DNA of 64,000 nt from Scytonema sp. UIC 10036 (GCF_009725235.1 NZ_WJFC01000034.1:1-64000); one strand, 5' to 3'. Positions 33,250-43,773 are shown, counted from the first letter of the stretch. The notes: a model not told the origin generated them from the sequence alone. Numbers and translations: made by a program.

Positions 33250-34494
33250 CTAACTTAAAGATTCCAAGTAGTCGCGGATCATGTTACGTCTCTTGGGTTG
33301 ACGCAGTTTCTGCAAAGCTTTGGATTCAATTTGGCGAACTCGTTCGCGTGAGAGATCGAGCGCACGTCCAATTTCTGCTAGGGAGTAGGGATGACCGTCT
33401 GACAAACCAAAGCGCATTAAAATCACATCCCGTTCGCGACTGGTGAGATCTGCCAAAAGATGTTGCAAATCTTTTTGTAAAGATTCTCGCATTAACATTT
33501 GTTCTGGGGTCACGCCGTCGGTTTCGAGTAATTCTCCCAACTCTGTGTCTTTGTCCTTACCAACTTTGGTTTCTAAGGAGACGGAACGAGGAACTCGCAG
33601 TAAGACTTCTCTGACTTGGGTGGGTGTCATTTCTAACTCTTGCGCCAGATCTTCTAAGGTTGGGGTACGACCTTTCTCTTGAGCAATTTTGCGCTGAGCT
33701 TTTTTGATTTTGTTTAGTTTTTCTGTAATGTGGACTGGTAGGCGGATAGTACGGCTAGAAGTTGCGATCGCCCGAGTAATACCCTGACGAATCCACCAGT
33801 AAGCATAGGTACTGAAGCGGTAACCTTTAGTTGGATCGAACTTCTCAACTGCTCTTTCCAAACCAAGAGTTCCTTCTTGGACTAAATCGAGTAATTCCAA
33901 ACCGCGATTTTGATATTTTTTAGCAACGGATACCACCAAGCGCAGGTTCGCCTTAATCATGTGTTCTTTGGCTTGGAGACCCTGGAACTGAATTTGCTCG
34001 AGTTCTTCGACTGTGATTTTGGCAACTTCAGCCCAACGGCGTTTTCCTTGACCTAATGATTGCTTGAGTTCAAAGACATCTACACCAGCCTCACGCGCCC
34101 ACCGTTCCAAAGAAGGACGATGTCCCAGTGCTGATACCAATCGCTCTTGAACTTCAATAATCCGAAGATATGGAGTAATAATCGTGTCTCCCTCCTTTGC
34201 AACTTTGGCAAGGAGTATTCGCATCCGCAAGTAGCGCTGGACTTTTTGAGCTTCTGAAACTTCTTCATCGCGCCCTAACAAGCGAACCCGACCAATTTCT
34301 TGAAGATACAGACGGACTAAGTCTGTGCTGCGGCGGTTCGGGGTAGCACCCAGACTTGCAGGATCGGAAGCAGCCATTTCCAATTCTTCCAGTTCCTCTA
34401 TCGGCATCTCGTCAACCGTGAGATCGGCGTCAAACTCTGGGCTGGACTGTTTTGACTCGTAGGTGGCATCTGCGTAAGAAAATGTTGCTGGCAT
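33250..34494 (-). CDS. sigC: Group 2 RNA polymerase sigma factor, SigC type
   Basis: The 414-aa sigma-70 family factor has region 1.2 STDLVRLYLQEIGRVRLLGR, region 2 with LRLVVSVAKKYQNRGLELLD, TKGYRFSTYAYWWIRQGITR, region 3, and region 4 with TSRERDVILMRFGL and SLAEIGRALDLSRERVRQIE. The N-terminus MPATFSYADATYESKQ and the LGRDEEVSEAQKVQRYL block match SigC proteins of filamentous cyanobacteria and not the principal SigA. It steers RNA polymerase to alternative promoters, in Anabaena during nitrogen stress or stationary phase. I use ATG 34494; a TTG ten codons upstream is unlikely. The leader contains alternating hairpins at 34604-34636. Confidence 0.88.
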   Translation of the reverse strand: MPATFSYADATYESKQSSPEFDADLTVDEMPIEELEELEMAASDPASLGATPNRRSTDLVRLYLQEIGRVRLLGRDEEVSEAQKVQRYLRMRILLAKVAKEGDTIITPYLRIIEVQERLVSALGHRPSLERWAREAGVDVFELKQSLGQGKRRWAEVAKITVEELEQIQFQGLQAKEHMIKANLRLVVSVAKKYQNRGLELLDLVQEGTLGLERAVEKFDPTKGYRFSTYAYWWIRQGITRAIATSSRTIRLPVHITEKLNKIKKAQRKIAQEKGRTPTLEDLAQELEMTPTQVREVLLRVPRSVSLETKVGKDKDTELGELLETDGVTPEQMLMRESLQKDLQHLLADLTSRERDVILMRFGLSDGHPYSLAEIGRALDLSRERVRQIESKALQKLRQPKRRNMIRDYLESLS

Positions 34495-34913
34495 AAAGTT
34501 CGTCTCAATGGCTCCAGGTAACAACAGATTTAGGTCAGCTAATTAACTGTTGCTATTGTTCCCGTGATTTTGGAAGAAATAACACGGTTGAGGGTGACCT
34601 TTAGGTTTTTTTTCAAAAAACCTGTACTGGTTTTTTTTGACACAGTGCCTCCGAAGGCTCGGTTACTGAGCTTCTCCCTTTTACCAATAGCTATGAAAAT
34701 TCTGAACAGGACTAGAAAAAGCGAGTTCCTTGTTTAGGATTTCAACCTTAATAATTTGGTTTTTTTACTTTGGGTGCTAAGTATAGCCATATATCGGTAT
34801 AAAGTCCTAAAGGTCGTTTTCATAGTCATATCTACAAGAGTGGTTAAGTAATTTCCTGAAGATTTGCTAATTTCCTCTTCACAAATAATTAGTTATGTGG
34901 TTAAGAAGTTAAG
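34495..34913. other. sigC leader and gpsA 3' region, non-coding
   Basis: No gene is visible. It contains the alternating hairpin set 34604-34636 and an AT-rich part. Promoters for sigC should lie above about 34640. Confidence 0.5.
34604..34636 (-). promoter_or_regulatory. Mutually exclusive hairpins in the sigC leader
   Basis: On the minus strand the order is AAAAAACC (34636-34629), GGTTTTTT (34622-34615), AAAAAACC (34611-34604). The middle element can pair with either neighbour. The first hairpin has a 6-nt loop followed by a short A-run; the second a 3-nt loop. This is an attenuator-like geometry about 110 nt before the start codon. It could also be simple A/T slippage sequence. Confidence 0.35.
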
Positions 34914-35825
34914 TTATTCCGGTTTGGCATCCCGCAACATTAACTCTTCTAATGCTTGTCGGGGCGTGAGTTCTCGAGCAAGCAAACGATAAACTTGTTC
35001 GGTAATTGGCATAGGGATATTGTGCTGCTTAGCTCGTTCCACCAAAACGTTAGTCGTGTTAATTCCTTCTGCGGTTCCTTCTAAATGAGCAAGAATTTCT
35101 GCAAGTGTTTTATTACAAGCCAACTGATACCCTACTTGATAATTTCTACTTAAGTGACTGTTACAGGTTGCGAGGAGATCGCCCAACCCAGACAAACCAT
35201 AAAAAGTTTCCATTTTTGCACCCCAGTGGGTACCAATACGAACCATTTCTGTAAGTCCACGGGTGACTAAAGCAGCTTTGGCATTGGTTCCTAACTGCAA
35301 ACCATCACAAACGCCGGCTGCGATCGCCATAACATTTTTCAGCGTTCCCCCCAATTCCACACCCAAAGGATCGGAATTGGTATAAACCCGGAAACGGTTA
35401 GAAGAGAAAATAGATTGCACGAATTCCGCCGCCGCCATATTTTGACTGGCGACAACTGTTGCGGCTGGTAATGCTTGTTCGATTTCTTTAGATAAGTTGG
35501 GACCTGAGAGAACAACAACAGGATTGTTGGGGAAAGTTTCTTGCCAAATTTGCGAAGGTGTGCATGTGGTTTTTGGGTCTAAACCCTTCGTCGCCGTGAC
35601 AAAAATAGTTTTTGGTGAAATAAGCAAAGACTGAAGTGAAGAGGTAACATCTCTGACACCCTTCATAGAAACAGCAGAAACAATAATATCCGTATCTGGG
35701 ACGATTTGTGGTAGAGTCTCAGTCCCCTGTCGCGACCACAGGCGTACCTCATGACCGTTCACTTTGACCAGAGTAGCAAGGACTGTCCCCCAAGCACCTG
35801 CACCTAAAATTGCAACGTTTGACAT
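34914..35825 (-). CDS. gpsA: Glycerol-3-phosphate dehydrogenase [NAD(P)+]
   Basis: GpsA reduces dihydroxyacetone phosphate to sn-glycerol 3-phosphate for membrane lipid synthesis. The 303-aa enzyme shows the N-terminal dinucleotide loop ILGAGAWGTVLA (5-16), VVLSGPNLSKEIEQALPAA, GVELGGTLKNVMAIAAGVCD (with the catalytic Lys), and GLSGLGDLLATCNSHLSRNY. Normal length. It is followed downstream by the sigC leader and preceded by a heptamer array. Confidence 0.95.
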   Translation of the reverse strand: MSNVAILGAGAWGTVLATLVKVNGHEVRLWSRQGTETLPQIVPDTDIIVSAVSMKGVRDVTSSLQSLLISPKTIFVTATKGLDPKTTCTPSQIWQETFPNNPVVVLSGPNLSKEIEQALPAATVVASQNMAAAEFVQSIFSSNRFRVYTNSDPLGVELGGTLKNVMAIAAGVCDGLQLGTNAKAALVTRGLTEMVRIGTHWGAKMETFYGLSGLGDLLATCNSHLSRNYQVGYQLACNKTLAEILAHLEGTAEGINTTNVLVERAKQHNIPMPITEQVYRLLARELTPRQALEELMLRDAKPE

Positions 35826-35933
35826 TTGTTGGTTGTTGGTTGTTAGTTGTTAGTTGTTAGTTGTTAGTTGTTGGTTGTCAAAGAGTACCACTAACCACTA
35901 ACCACTAACCACTAACCACTAACCACTAACCCT
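35826..35933. repeat. GTTAGTT and ACTAACC heptamer arrays, inverted
   Basis: TTGGTTG/GTTAGTT units (35828-35878) face ACTAACC units (35889-35930). The last ACTAACC provides the stop codon of lipA (TAG on the minus strand at 35926-35928). Confidence 0.92.
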
Positions 35934-36804
35934 TTTCCCTTGGATACTGCTTCATAAGAGTTCTAACCTCTTCTGCATGGTAAGAACTTCTTGTCAAGGG
36001 TGAAGAAACAACTTGTAAAAATCCCAGTTCTTCACCGAAAGTTTTCCAAGCATCAAATTGCTCTGGGGTGATAAATTGAGAGACTTGTAAGTGTTTTTGA
36101 CTGGGTTGGAGATACTGCCCAATTGTTAAAATATCGCAATCTACAGCGCGTAAATCCCGCATGACTTGGCGAATCTCTTCATCTGTTTCGCCTAAACCCA
36201 CCATAATTCCGGATTTTGTGTAAACTTCAGGTGCATGGGCGCGAGAACGTTGCAGCAATTCTATTGTTCGTTCGTAATTTCCTTGGGGACGCACGCGACG
36301 ATACAAACGAGGAACTGTTTCCGTGTTGTGATTGAGAACTTCCGGTTGTGCTTGAAGAATTAACTCTAGTGCTTCCCAATTTCCGCATAAGTCCGGGATT
36401 AAGACTTCAATGGTGGTGTGGGGATAAACAGTGCGGATGGCTTCAATACAACGGACAAACTGGGAAGCGCCACCATCGGGTAAATCGTCTCTGTTAACAG
36501 AGGTGATGACCACATGATTGAGTTTCATCCGCCGTACTGCTTCCGCCAGTCGGACTGGTTCTGTGGGGTCTAGAGGTTTGGGTTTTTTCTCAAAGTCAAT
36601 ATCGCAATAGGGACAGGCACGGGTGCAAGCTGGTCCCATAATTAAAAATGTGGCTGTACCAGCGTTAAAGCACTCCCCAATGTTCGGACAGGACGCTTCC
36701 TCACAAACCGTATTGAGAGCTAAATCCCGCAAAATTTCTTTAACGTTACCAACGCGCTCCCACTGAGGCGCTTTTACCCGCAACCAGTCTGGCTTTACAG
36801 TCAC
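35926..36804 (-). CDS. lipA: Lipoyl synthase
   Basis: A radical-SAM enzyme that inserts two sulfur atoms into protein-bound octanoate to make the lipoyl cofactor. The 292-aa product has both iron-sulfur cluster motifs: the auxiliary-cluster cysteines 34, 39 and 45 ([14 protein letters not shown]) and the radical-SAM cysteines 60, 64 and 67 ([12 protein letters not shown]). Further marks: [53 protein letters not shown] and the C-terminal [13 protein letters not shown]. Its stop codon lies in a heptamer repeat. Cyanobacteria often have two LipA copies; only this one is seen here. Confidence 0.95.
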   Translation of the reverse strand: MTVKPDWLRVKAPQWERVGNVKEILRDLALNTVCEEASCPNIGECFNAGTATFLIMGPACTRACPYCDIDFEKKPKPLDPTEPVRLAEAVRRMKLNHVVITSVNRDDLPDGGASQFVRCIEAIRTVYPHTTIEVLIPDLCGNWEALELILQAQPEVLNHNTETVPRLYRRVRPQGNYERTIELLQRSRAHAPEVYTKSGIMVGLGETDEEIRQVMRDLRAVDCDILTIGQYLQPSQKHLQVSQFITPEQFDAWKTFGEELGFLQVVSSPLTRSSYHAEEVRTLMKQYPREKG

Positions 36805-36993
36805 AGTTCGTTTCTACCACTCTAGATATACACAATTTATGGTAGCAAGGTTTATGAGTTGCGATCGCCGATTATAGCGTGTAGACATGCTATAAACCGC
36901 CCTTCTAACCCCTGACCTCATGCACGGGATTTTTCAATCTGGTTTTGTCATTTCTCCAGTTGCTGTGATATGCTTGTATTGGCATTTTATTGC

Positions 36994-37067
<74 letters not shown>

Positions 37068-37485
37068 TTTTTAATAGTTGTCGATTGCTAAATTATTTGT
37101 TTGTGATATACAGATTGATATCTGTATTGCCAAATGTAAATTTTTATATCCAAATTTAACATTTCTGTAGTCAAGTCAGCTATCAGACATTTCTATGTAT
37201 GTGAATTTGCATAATGTAATTAAGCACTTTTGAGATTGATTTAATCAGAGCTTGCATCTCTCCGTATAAAGTTAGGCTGAGTCAACAGTAGAGCAATAAA
37301 ATTACAACACTTTTCTTGACTTTTTTTGTATAATAAGAGTTTCAGGCTTCGTACTGAGTGTAAAAATAATATTAAGGTTTCTTGATGAAAAATGTTAGTT
37401 GAATTAAATTCTTAGAAAACAGAGTTAGTTAATAGCTATGATAGATTAAATACAAACTGTACCAATCTATACCTAAAAATATCTA
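37068..37485. other. AT-rich non-coding stretch before the DUF262 gene
   Basis: No gene. TGTATAATAAGAG (37327-37339) is a good -10 candidate, but no -35 box at regular distance is clear; TTGACT lies only 7 nt before TATAAT. The base composition drops sharply here compared with lipA, consistent with an acquired segment following the tRNA gene. Confidence 0.45.
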
Positions 37486-38553
37486 ATGAGTAGGACAATT
37501 AACTTTCAAACTATTTCTTGGTTTTGGGATCTTTATAATAGAAATCTTCTTGAACTCGATCCACCTTATCAAAGACGCAGCGTTTGGAATCAAGACTATA
37601 AAGACTTTTTTATTGATACTGTACTTAATAGCTATCCCGCACCAGCAATATTTATATATCAAGAAATTACTCCTGAAGGAGTATCTAAAATCAGCATAGT
37701 TGACGGAAAACAAAGATTATCGACTTTGTTTGAATTTGCAAATAATGAATTTCCGGTGTATGAAAAAGCTACGATTGAAAGGTTGCGGGGTAAATATTTC
37801 AAAGATTTAGACACTGAAGTTAAACAAAATTTTTGGAAATATCAATTCGCTATATAATATTTACCATCTTCTGATGAAAAAATAATTGGTAATATATTTG
37901 ATCGTATCAATCGTAATGTAATTAAACTAACTCCTCAAGAACTTCGTCACGCAAAGTTTAACGGGGAGTTTATTACTAAGGTAGAAGAATTATCTAACTG
38001 GATGTTTGATTATTTAGGTGGAAATTTTCCAACAATTGATCGAAGATCAAAAAAACAAATGAAAGATGTTGAAATGGTTGCCCAACTCTTACTTTTTCTA
38101 GAAGAAGGTGTTAGAGCTTATAGTCAAGAATATCTTGATAAAGCATTTAGCGATCGAGATATTAGTTGGGACGCAAAAGAGGAAGTTGAGAAAGAATTTT
38201 GCAATACTGTTAAAGCTATCAAGGAAATATTAGATTTATCACAAGATATAAATTTATCTAAAACCAGATTGAAAAATCAAGCTGATTTTTACTCTTTATT
38301 TGGTGCGATTGCTGAGTTAAATCGTGAAAATGAAAAACTTACTATAACTAGAGATATTGGTGTAAGAATTAATAATTTTCTAAAATTAGTAGGAGATACA
38401 GAATTAAAAAATCAATCTAAAGATTCTCTAACAGACTATCAAAGAAATGCACTAGAATACTATGAAGCTGTTAAGTTCTCATTTACAGATGCAGGTACAA
38501 GGAAAACTAGAATTAGAATTATGAAATCTGTCATTCGGGGAAATATAAATTGA
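37486..38553 (+). pseudogene. DUF262 (GmrSD-type) gene interrupted by one in-frame TAA
   Basis: The frame reads 356 codons with a single TAA at codon 124 (37855-37857) and no frameshift. The N-terminal part has the DUF262 signatures LDPPYQRRSVWNQDYKDFFI and SIVDGKQRLSTLFEF; directly after the stop the family continues in frame with EKIIGNIFDRINRNVIKLTP and QELRHAKFNGEF. DUF262 proteins are DNA-modification-dependent or other NTP-linked nuclease components in defence (GmrSD, BrxU). The C-terminal part here is helical and has no HNH motif, so this type lacks the DUF1524 nuclease. The stop codon makes it non-functional unless suppressed, or is a recent mutation (Tyr to stop is one change). The next gene starts 16 nt later. 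Confidence 0.75.
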
Positions 38554-38569
38554 TACAACTGTTAAATTT

Positions 38570-39580
38570 ATGATTTATCCTTCTGTACTAGAGCGTAAAT
38601 ATAACGAATATATTCCTTTTGTTAAAAAAGTTTCAGAAAGAGTTAAATCAACATTAGTAAACTTCTGTGAAAGTAAAGGATATGCTTTTACTTCGCGCAT
38701 TAAAAGTGTTGAATCTTTGGCTGAAAAAATTGAGACAGGTAGATTTAAAAAATGGTTAGATTTAGACGATTTATTTGCTTGCACAGTTATAATACCAACT
38801 TTATCACATGAAGAAGAAGTTATACAATTTTGTAAAAATGTTTTTGAGATTACTCGAATAGTTAAAAGAGGACAAAATAAAAAAGCACCTGATACTTTTA
38901 AATTTGATTCAACTAGAATCTATGCTCGAATCAAAAAAACGGAAGTTATAAATCTCAGTTTAAATATAGAGAATGAATTAAGTATTTATAATATTATTTT
39001 TGAAATTCAGATTAAAAGTGCTTTTGAACACGCATGGTCAGTTTCAACTCACGATCTGGTGTATAAAAGTTCTGAAATTGACTGGAAAAGATTACGTTTA
39101 GCAGCACAAATTAAAGCAAACGTTGAACAACTAGATACACTTATTCTTGCTTTTGAACAAACATCTGATATTATACTAGAAAGTAATGATGCAGATATAA
39201 AAATAAAACGTAAGTTAGCAGTTGAAATTAACAAGCTCTTTCAAAATGGTAAAATTCCTGACGAACTACAGCCAAAAGACATGAATCGTTTTTGTGATAA
39301 CTTATATCGTCTGGCTGTAGTTGCCAAAAAAGAAAATGAGATCCCAGCAATTATTGAAAAGATAAAAAAAGAAATTTCCTCAACTTCATCTAAAAAAATT
39401 CCTCGTAGTATTTCATTGTTTCAATATTTATTTGCTATATTAATACGTAATAAAATTATCGAAATTCCTATAAAAGACTACCACTGCCATATAACAGAAG
39501 AATTGACTACTCTATATCCCGATATACAGATAGATAATGATTCTATTTTTGTCTATACTGAAGAGAGTGAAGATCGTTAA
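38570..39580 (+). CDS. RelA/SpoT-domain nucleotidyltransferase-like protein
   Basis: The 336-aa protein has an N-terminal RelA/SpoT synthetase-like domain (about 20-175): FTSRIKSVESLAEKIETGRF, the WLDLDDLFACTVIIPTLS strand, KFDSTRIYARIK, and FEIQIKSAFEHAWSVSTHDL followed by VYKSS. The family makes (p)ppGpp or related products; stand-alone versions also serve as toxins (toxSAS, CapRel). The usual Arg in the DLAGIR strand is not present. The C-terminal ~150 residues are helical and unknown. No HD hydrolase or TGS domain. The tight spacing with the DUF262 gene suggests one transcript and a common task, perhaps defence. Confidence 0.8.
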   Translation: MIYPSVLERKYNEYIPFVKKVSERVKSTLVNFCESKGYAFTSRIKSVESLAEKIETGRFKKWLDLDDLFACTVIIPTLSHEEEVIQFCKNVFEITRIVKRGQNKKAPDTFKFDSTRIYARIKKTEVINLSLNIENELSIYNIIFEIQIKSAFEHAWSVSTHDLVYKSSEIDWKRLRLAAQIKANVEQLDTLILAFEQTSDIILESNDADIKIKRKLAVEINKLFQNGKIPDELQPKDMNRFCDNLYRLAVVAKKENEIPAIIEKIKKEISSTSSKKIPRSISLFQYLFAILIRNKIIEIPIKDYHCHITEELTTLYPDIQIDNDSIFVYTEESEDR

Positions 39581-39600
39581 TCGAGCAAAACCTTAACCTA

Positions 39601-39760
39601 ACCTACGCAATATATGATGTTGGGGATTTAAGATTGACTTTATAAATGACTTCTTAACGAAATATAACAATTCGATTTAATGTTGGGTTTCGTTCCTCAA
39701 CCCAACCTACGTAATATATGATGTTGGCGATTTAAGATTGAGTTTATAAATGACCTCTTA
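39601..39760 (+). repeat. Two 56-nt direct repeats around a palindrome
   Basis: 39601-39656 and 39705-39760 match with four mismatches (ACCTACG-AATATATGATGT start). The dispersed GTTGGGTT palindrome sits between them. Confidence 0.85.
39681..39708. repeat. Dispersed palindrome, copy 3
   Basis: TGTTGGGTTTCGTTCC and TCAACCCAACCT, identical in core to 7405-7432 and the reverse complement of 5701-5728. Confidence 0.85.
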
Positions 39761-39797
39761 TTGATGATTAACCACTAACTAACCGAGGAATTGACTT

Positions 39798-40025
39798 ATG
39801 TTAATTGATAAAATCATCCAAGAAATACAAAATATACTTGAAGACAAACTAGCAGAAATTTATGATATAGTTCACTCCTTTCGGTTAGGCTTAGAACGAG
39901 AATTATCTGATGAAGAAACATCCACTGAAATTGTGATTGAAGGTATTCATCAAGGCATCAGAGAAGCATTAAGCGGTCAAACTCTACCTCTTTCAGAAAT
40001 GTGGGAAGGTATTGATGCAGAGTAA
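39798..40025 (+). CDS. Antitoxin-like protein, copy 1 of duplicated TA pair
   Basis: 75 aa, MLIDKIIQEIQNILEDKLAE at the start and [17 protein letters not shown] at the end. It is nearly identical to the protein at 43096-43323; the surrounding ~355 nt (39762-40118 and 43060-43416) are a direct repeat. The helical, acidic layout and the 11-nt overlap with a RelE-like gene indicate a type II antitoxin. Its toxin partner here is broken, so it may act as a solitary antitoxin against the second copy. Confidence 0.75.
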   Translation: MLIDKIIQEIQNILEDKLAEIYDIVHSFRLGLERELSDEETSTEIVIEGIHQGIREALSGQTLPLSEMWEGIDAE

Positions 40026-40221
40026 ACCATCACCGCTCCAAATTGCTCTGACTCCTCGGTTTAAAAAGGATCTTCGAGAACTGGCTAAACGTTATCGTTC
40101 AATTCGTAGCGATCTCCAACAGTCGATGAATACTTTATTTTTCGTCGTTAACAAGATTAGTTATGAATTACCTCTACGATTCATTCGGTGGATAAATTTC
40201 TACTTCGCAGTTGTTAGCTAA
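40015..40221 (+). pseudogene. Truncated RelE-like toxin
   Basis: The first ~35 codons (SPLQIALTPRFKKDLRELAK, RYRSIRSDLQ) match the intact toxin at 43313. From about 40118 the sequence is unrelated and the frame ends at 40221 in foreign DNA. The catalytic C-terminal strands of RelE are lost. Inactive. Confidence 0.75.
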
Positions 40222-40395
40222 AAACTTAGCAATTGATTTAGTCTTTTTTCCTAAAACAAGCCCATGAGCATAGTTAGCATCAACAGGAGAATGGCATACT
40301 TCCAACCCTTTCTCCATCACTAAACTAGCTGCAAGCGAAACTACGGCATTTTTACCTATCTTCTTAGCTCTTTTACAGCAAATTTCAACCTGGTG
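40174..40395 (-). pseudogene. 3' fragment of an unidentified gene
   Basis: The minus strand reads VEICCKRAKKIGKNAVVSLA, ASLVMEKGLEVCHSPVDANY and GLVLGKKTKSIAKFLANNCE before stop at 40174. It looks like real protein but has no start: upstream of 40395 the frame enters a palindromic repeat. I do not know the family. It is probably what replaced the 3' part of the truncated toxin. Confidence 0.4.
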
Positions 40396-40458
40396 AGGTA
40401 CAAAAATTACCCCCCTCTGTCCCCCGATGCCTTGGGGGGATGAAAGGGGGTGTACCTC
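40395..40458. repeat. Palindromic MITE-like element with C/G runs
   Basis: The outer arms GAGGTAC (40395-40401) and GTACCTC (40452-40458) enclose runs of CCCCCC and GGGGGG. A similar CCCCCC/GGGGGG element is found at 61854-61872. It disrupts the gene fragment on the minus strand. Confidence 0.65.
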
Positions 40459-40811
40459 ATAAGACTGAGAAAGGCTATATAACTTTCTTCTACTGTCGTT
40501 AAACAAAGTATATCGATAGACATTTCATCGTCCTTAAAAGCTGCTGAGGTTGGTCTCAGTTAAATTGACCAGGGTGCAGCCACCTCAGCAACTTATCAGA
40601 GGGCTTTACTTGATACGGTTCAGCCATTTATCAACATTTCAATTCAAATAGCCAGTCTAGTATAGTAAACTAGGCCATTAATATTAAAACTTCCACAGTC
40701 AAGTTAAATGTTTGAGCCAACTTTTAAAAATAATGATGATGTTCTTTGGAAAGAGGCGATCGCAAACACCACCAACCAGATAACAAAACCCGCTCAAGAG
40801 GTAAATGCTGC
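40459..40811. other. Non-coding stretch
   Basis: There is no gene. A weak stem (GCTGCTGAGGTTG near 40539 with CAGCCACCTCAGC near 40577) is seen. The last 60 bases with GAGGTAAATGCTGC give the ribosome-binding site of the next gene. Confidence 0.45.
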
Positions 40812-42230
40812 ATGATTACCCTTGAAACCCTTGAAAAATGGCTGAATGCACCCGCAGAAACAGAACGCCTAGAGTTTAAAGAAGCTAAGCAACAGTATGA
40901 CACAACCAAATTGTTGCGCTACTGCGTAGCATTAGCCAACGAAGGTGGTGGATATCTGATTTTGGGCGTAACCGACAAGCATCCACGTCGTGTTGTCGGT
41001 TCCCATGCTTTTCTATCCCCAACCGACCTCAACGATATCAAATCTCGCATCATAGACAAACTCAGATTTCGGGTAGACGCTACAGAATTGCTGCATCCTG
41101 ATGGACGAGTCCTGGTTTTTGAAGTACCAACCCGTCCTGTCGGACAACCATTGGCATTTGATGGAGCCTACCTAATGAGAGTGGGAGAAGATTTAGTGCC
41201 GATGACACCAGATGTACTCAAGAGCATTTTTGCGGAAGATCAACAAGATTGGTTTTCCCAACCTGCCCGATGTAACACTAGCCCTGACGATGTAATTGCC
41301 TTACTAGATACTCAAACGTACTTTGAACTGCTCAAAATTCCCTATCCGACTAGCCGCGATGCCGTCCTTGAAAGATTGCAGAGCCAACATTTAATCAAAC
41401 AAACAGCACAGGGTTGGACGATCGCAAACCTAGCAGCCATGCTTTTGGCAAAAAAACTGGATGCCTTTTCCCCTGCATTGGCTCGTAAAGCGCCTCGTGT
41501 CGTGATATATGAAGGGAGCAACAAGCTGCAAACCCGTGATGACAAGACAGACAACCGAGGATATGCTGTTGGCTTTGACGGATTAGTAGATTTTGTTCAC
41601 TCAGCAGCACCGCAAAATCGCTTTATTGAGGAAGTTGTGCGGGAAGAAGTAAAGATGTTTCCGAAACAGGCTCTAAGAGAACTGATTGCTAATGCTTTGG
41701 TGCACCAGGATTTTCTAGCTACAGGAACTTCGGTGATGATCGAGATGTATAGCGATCGCATTGAGATATCTAATCCTGGTATCCCGCCCATTAAGGTGGA
41801 ACGATTTATTGATGAAAATCGCTCCCGTAACGAACAACTCGCCGACCTAATGCGACGTTTCGGTATCTGTGAAGAAAAAGGCAGTGGCATTGACAAAGTT
41901 GTAAGCGCTGCAGAGATGTTTCAACTACCCGCACCAGATTTTCGAGTAGGTGACACACGCACTACAACAGTGCTATTTGCCCATCAGGATTTCGCTGACA
42001 TGAGCAAAACAGACCGAATTCGAGCCTGCTACCAACATTGCTGTCTGCTCTATGTCAGCAATAAACGAATGTCTAACCAAACCTTACGCGATCGATTTCG
42101 TCTAAGTGAGTCACAGGCAGCAACCGTTTCTCTAATTATAGGAGCTACCAAAGAAGCTGGCTTAATCAAGACAGACCAATCCGAATCAACCTCTAGCCGC
42201 TATGCCCGCTATCTCCCTTTTTGGGCATAA
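40812..42230 (+). CDS. AlbA_2/Schlafen-type ATP-binding protein
   Basis: 472 aa from ATG 40812 (MITLETLEKWLNAPAETERL), preceded by GAGG. The N-terminal AlbA_2 (Schlafen-like) domain has LEFKEAKQQYDTTKLLRYCV and ALANEGGGYLILGVTD. The C-terminal part has the HATPase_c_4 pattern: ELIANALVHQDF, RIEISNPGIPP and RRFGICEEKGSGIDKVV, followed by a winged-helix end. Such proteins are often annotated as RecG-like or transcriptional regulators and occur in defence islands; biochemical roles vary. An earlier in-frame TTG (40746) is not favoured. A 66-bp minisatellite begins directly at its 3' end. Confidence 0.87.
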   Translation: MITLETLEKWLNAPAETERLEFKEAKQQYDTTKLLRYCVALANEGGGYLILGVTDKHPRRVVGSHAFLSPTDLNDIKSRIIDKLRFRVDATELLHPDGRVLVFEVPTRPVGQPLAFDGAYLMRVGEDLVPMTPDVLKSIFAEDQQDWFSQPARCNTSPDDVIALLDTQTYFELLKIPYPTSRDAVLERLQSQHLIKQTAQGWTIANLAAMLLAKKLDAFSPALARKAPRVVIYEGSNKLQTRDDKTDNRGYAVGFDGLVDFVHSAAPQNRFIEEVVREEVKMFPKQALRELIANALVHQDFLATGTSVMIEMYSDRIEISNPGIPPIKVERFIDENRSRNEQLADLMRRFGICEEKGSGIDKVVSAAEMFQLPAPDFRVGDTRTTTVLFAHQDFADMSKTDRIRACYQHCCLLYVSNKRMSNQTLRDRFRLSESQAATVSLIIGATKEAGLIKTDQSESTSSRYARYLPFWA

Positions 42231-42581
42231 AAGTGTTTTAACGCAAATCGCGATGATTCCTTCTCAAATCCCGAAACCCTTGCAGAACCAACAAAAAAGT
42301 GTTTTAACGCAAATCGCGATGATTCCTTCTCAAATCCCGAAACCCTTGCAGAACCAACAAAAAAGTGTTTTAACGCAAATCGCGATGATTCCTTCTCAAA
42401 TCCCGAAACCCTTGCAGAACCAACAAAAAAGTGTTTTAACGCAAATCGCGATGATTCCTTCTCAAATCCCGAAACCCTTGCAGAACCAACAAAAAAGTGT
42501 TTTAACGCAAATCGCGATGAACCGCCCTCAAAGCCTGAAACCCTTACAGAACCAACAAAAAAGTGCTTAAACGCAAATCGC
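42231..42581. repeat. 66-bp minisatellite, five units plus a partial one
   Basis: Units start at 42231, 42297, 42363, 42429, 42495 and (partial) 42561. Units 1-4 are almost identical (AAGTGTTTTAACGCAAATCG start, GATGATTCCTTCTCAAATCC middle, CTTGCAGAACCAACAAAA end); unit 5 differs in the middle (GATGAACCGCCCTCAAAGCC). As 66 is a multiple of three, both strands stay open, which produces spurious reading frames of 122 and 127 codons. Confidence 0.97.
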
Positions 42582-43756
<1,175 letters not shown>

Positions 43757-43773
43757 TTGGTACATTTAGTTAG

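Noticed and set aside
37317..37340. Complete sigma-70 promoter TTGACT/TATAAT before the DUF262 gene
   Set aside because: Spacing between the two boxes is only 7 nt, far from 16-18; only the -10 box is plausible.
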